Shown: piece after piece, positions 63,763 to 64,000 of the stretch
Numbering within the stretch: the first letter of the stretch is position 1
How the letters are laid out: each line of letters starts with the position of its first letter
Origin: Streptomyces qinglanensis
Lineage (GTDB): Bacteria; Actinomycetota; Actinomycetes; Streptomycetales; Streptomycetaceae
Direction of reading: 5' to 3'
Assembly: GCF_900111245.1 (NCBI RefSeq)
Contig: NZ_FOGO01000001.1
Span: 744,001 to 808,000 of the forward strand
DNA length: 64,000 nucleotides
Program-made: the position numbers and the translations under genes
Notes under the pieces: generated by a model
The model's input: the letters and a program-made list of their open reading frames with translations, nothing else
The model's database searches: none
Told to the model about the DNA's origin: nothing

Positions 63763-64000
63763 TCACACGCGCGCGGTGACCTCGGATTGCTGTGGATCCT
63801 CCCCGTCGCTCCCGCCGTCCCCGTCGCCCCCGGCCGCCTCGATGGCCCGGTTGCGGCGCAGCGAGGACCAGAAGGAGAGGGCGATCAGCACGACGCCGAC
63901 GAGGCCGGTGATCACTTCGTTGATCTGGTACTTGACGGTGACGAGCAGGATCACCGAGAGGGCGCCGATGGCGTAGTGCGCACCGTGCTCCAGATAGATG
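63763..64000 (-). CDS. DUF475/TerC-like membrane protein, N-terminus cut by window edge
   Basis: The frame continues off the right edge; the last 78 residues are seen. They contain IYLEHGAHYAIGALSVILL, VKYQINEVITGLVGVVLIALSFWSSL (a membrane helix) and a charged C-terminal tail (about residues 48-78) with Gly/Asp/Ser. The LEHGAHYAIG segment and the following helix mark the C-terminal end of DUF475, a TerC-like integral membrane protein that accompanies TerD genes, thought to handle metal ions at the membrane. Confidence 0.8.
   Translation of the reverse strand, partial: IYLEHGAHYAIGALSVILLVTVKYQINEVITGLVGVVLIALSFWSSLRRNRAIEAAGGDGDGGSDGEDPQQSEVTARV

Overview
The window is very GC-rich, with G or C in nearly every third codon position, many GTG starts and many ATGA/GTGA start-stop overlaps. 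Gene content (ECF cobalamin transporter with a B12 riboswitch, ter locus, pyroglutamate genes, large divergent regulator pairs) points to a Streptomyces or a close relative in the Streptomycetaceae. Most of it reads as chromosome, with a few short inserted or decaying patches.

Left part (1-12 kb): a minus-strand trio (glycosyltransferase, methyltransferase, prenyltransferase-like) faces a KstR-like TetR regulator. It is followed by a pyroglutamate (5-oxoproline) locus: pxpA-pxpB-pxpC on the minus strand, a divergent GntR regulator, then a DUF969/DUF979 transporter, pyroglutamyl peptidase and a DUF2891 protein on the plus strand. Two near-identical palindromes lie in front of the two operons.

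11.6-18.5 kb is a less orderly, somewhat lower-GC patch. It holds a frameshifted DUF6087-like gene with a 33-bp tandem repeat, a chain of six overlapping small genes (several with CxxC motifs) below an XRE regulator, and a HAD hydrolase.

18.5-36 kb: 3Fe-4S ferredoxin, aldehyde dehydrogenase and a divergent metallo-beta-lactamase-fold hydrolase; a B12-riboswitch operon (secreted alpha-toroid protein, a second secreted protein, ECF T, fused A-A', S component); a TetR gene with two palindromes; then a FadA5-like thiolase divergent from a CYP125-like P450. Four sites resembling the KstR box (TnnAACnnGTTnnA) lie before the KstR-like gene, between ALDH and the hydrolase, and twice between the thiolase and the P450. 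I read this as a dispersed steroid/sterol side-chain regulon. An AraC/DUF2000 pair and a GT87-PAP2 fusion follow.

36.5-38.6 kb: a 1.9-kb unit (XRE regulator plus two small genes) lies between 134-bp direct repeats covering the promoter and first codons of a MhuD-like heme-degrading monooxygenase gene; one repeat leaves a 14-codon stub, the other the intact gene.

39-54 kb: housekeeping and envelope genes: HAD phosphatase, peptidoglycan-binding membrane protein, MFS-MarR fusion, a GDT1/TMEM165 transporter behind a yybP-ykoY (Mn2+) riboswitch, secreted HNH nuclease, PhoD-like phosphatase, histidine-repeat Cu/Zn SOD-like protein, DedA protein, GH18-like protein, a phage-like lysozyme-holin pair, CGNR regulator with epoxide hydrolase, and tRNA-Val(TAC).

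54-64 kb: ter (tellurium/stress) locus: coiled-coil protein, DUF4383 membrane protein, HAD phosphatase, PRTase-StiP-PELOTA triple fusion, CitE-like lyase, two TerD-family proteins, and the end of a TerC-like DUF475 protein cut by the right edge.
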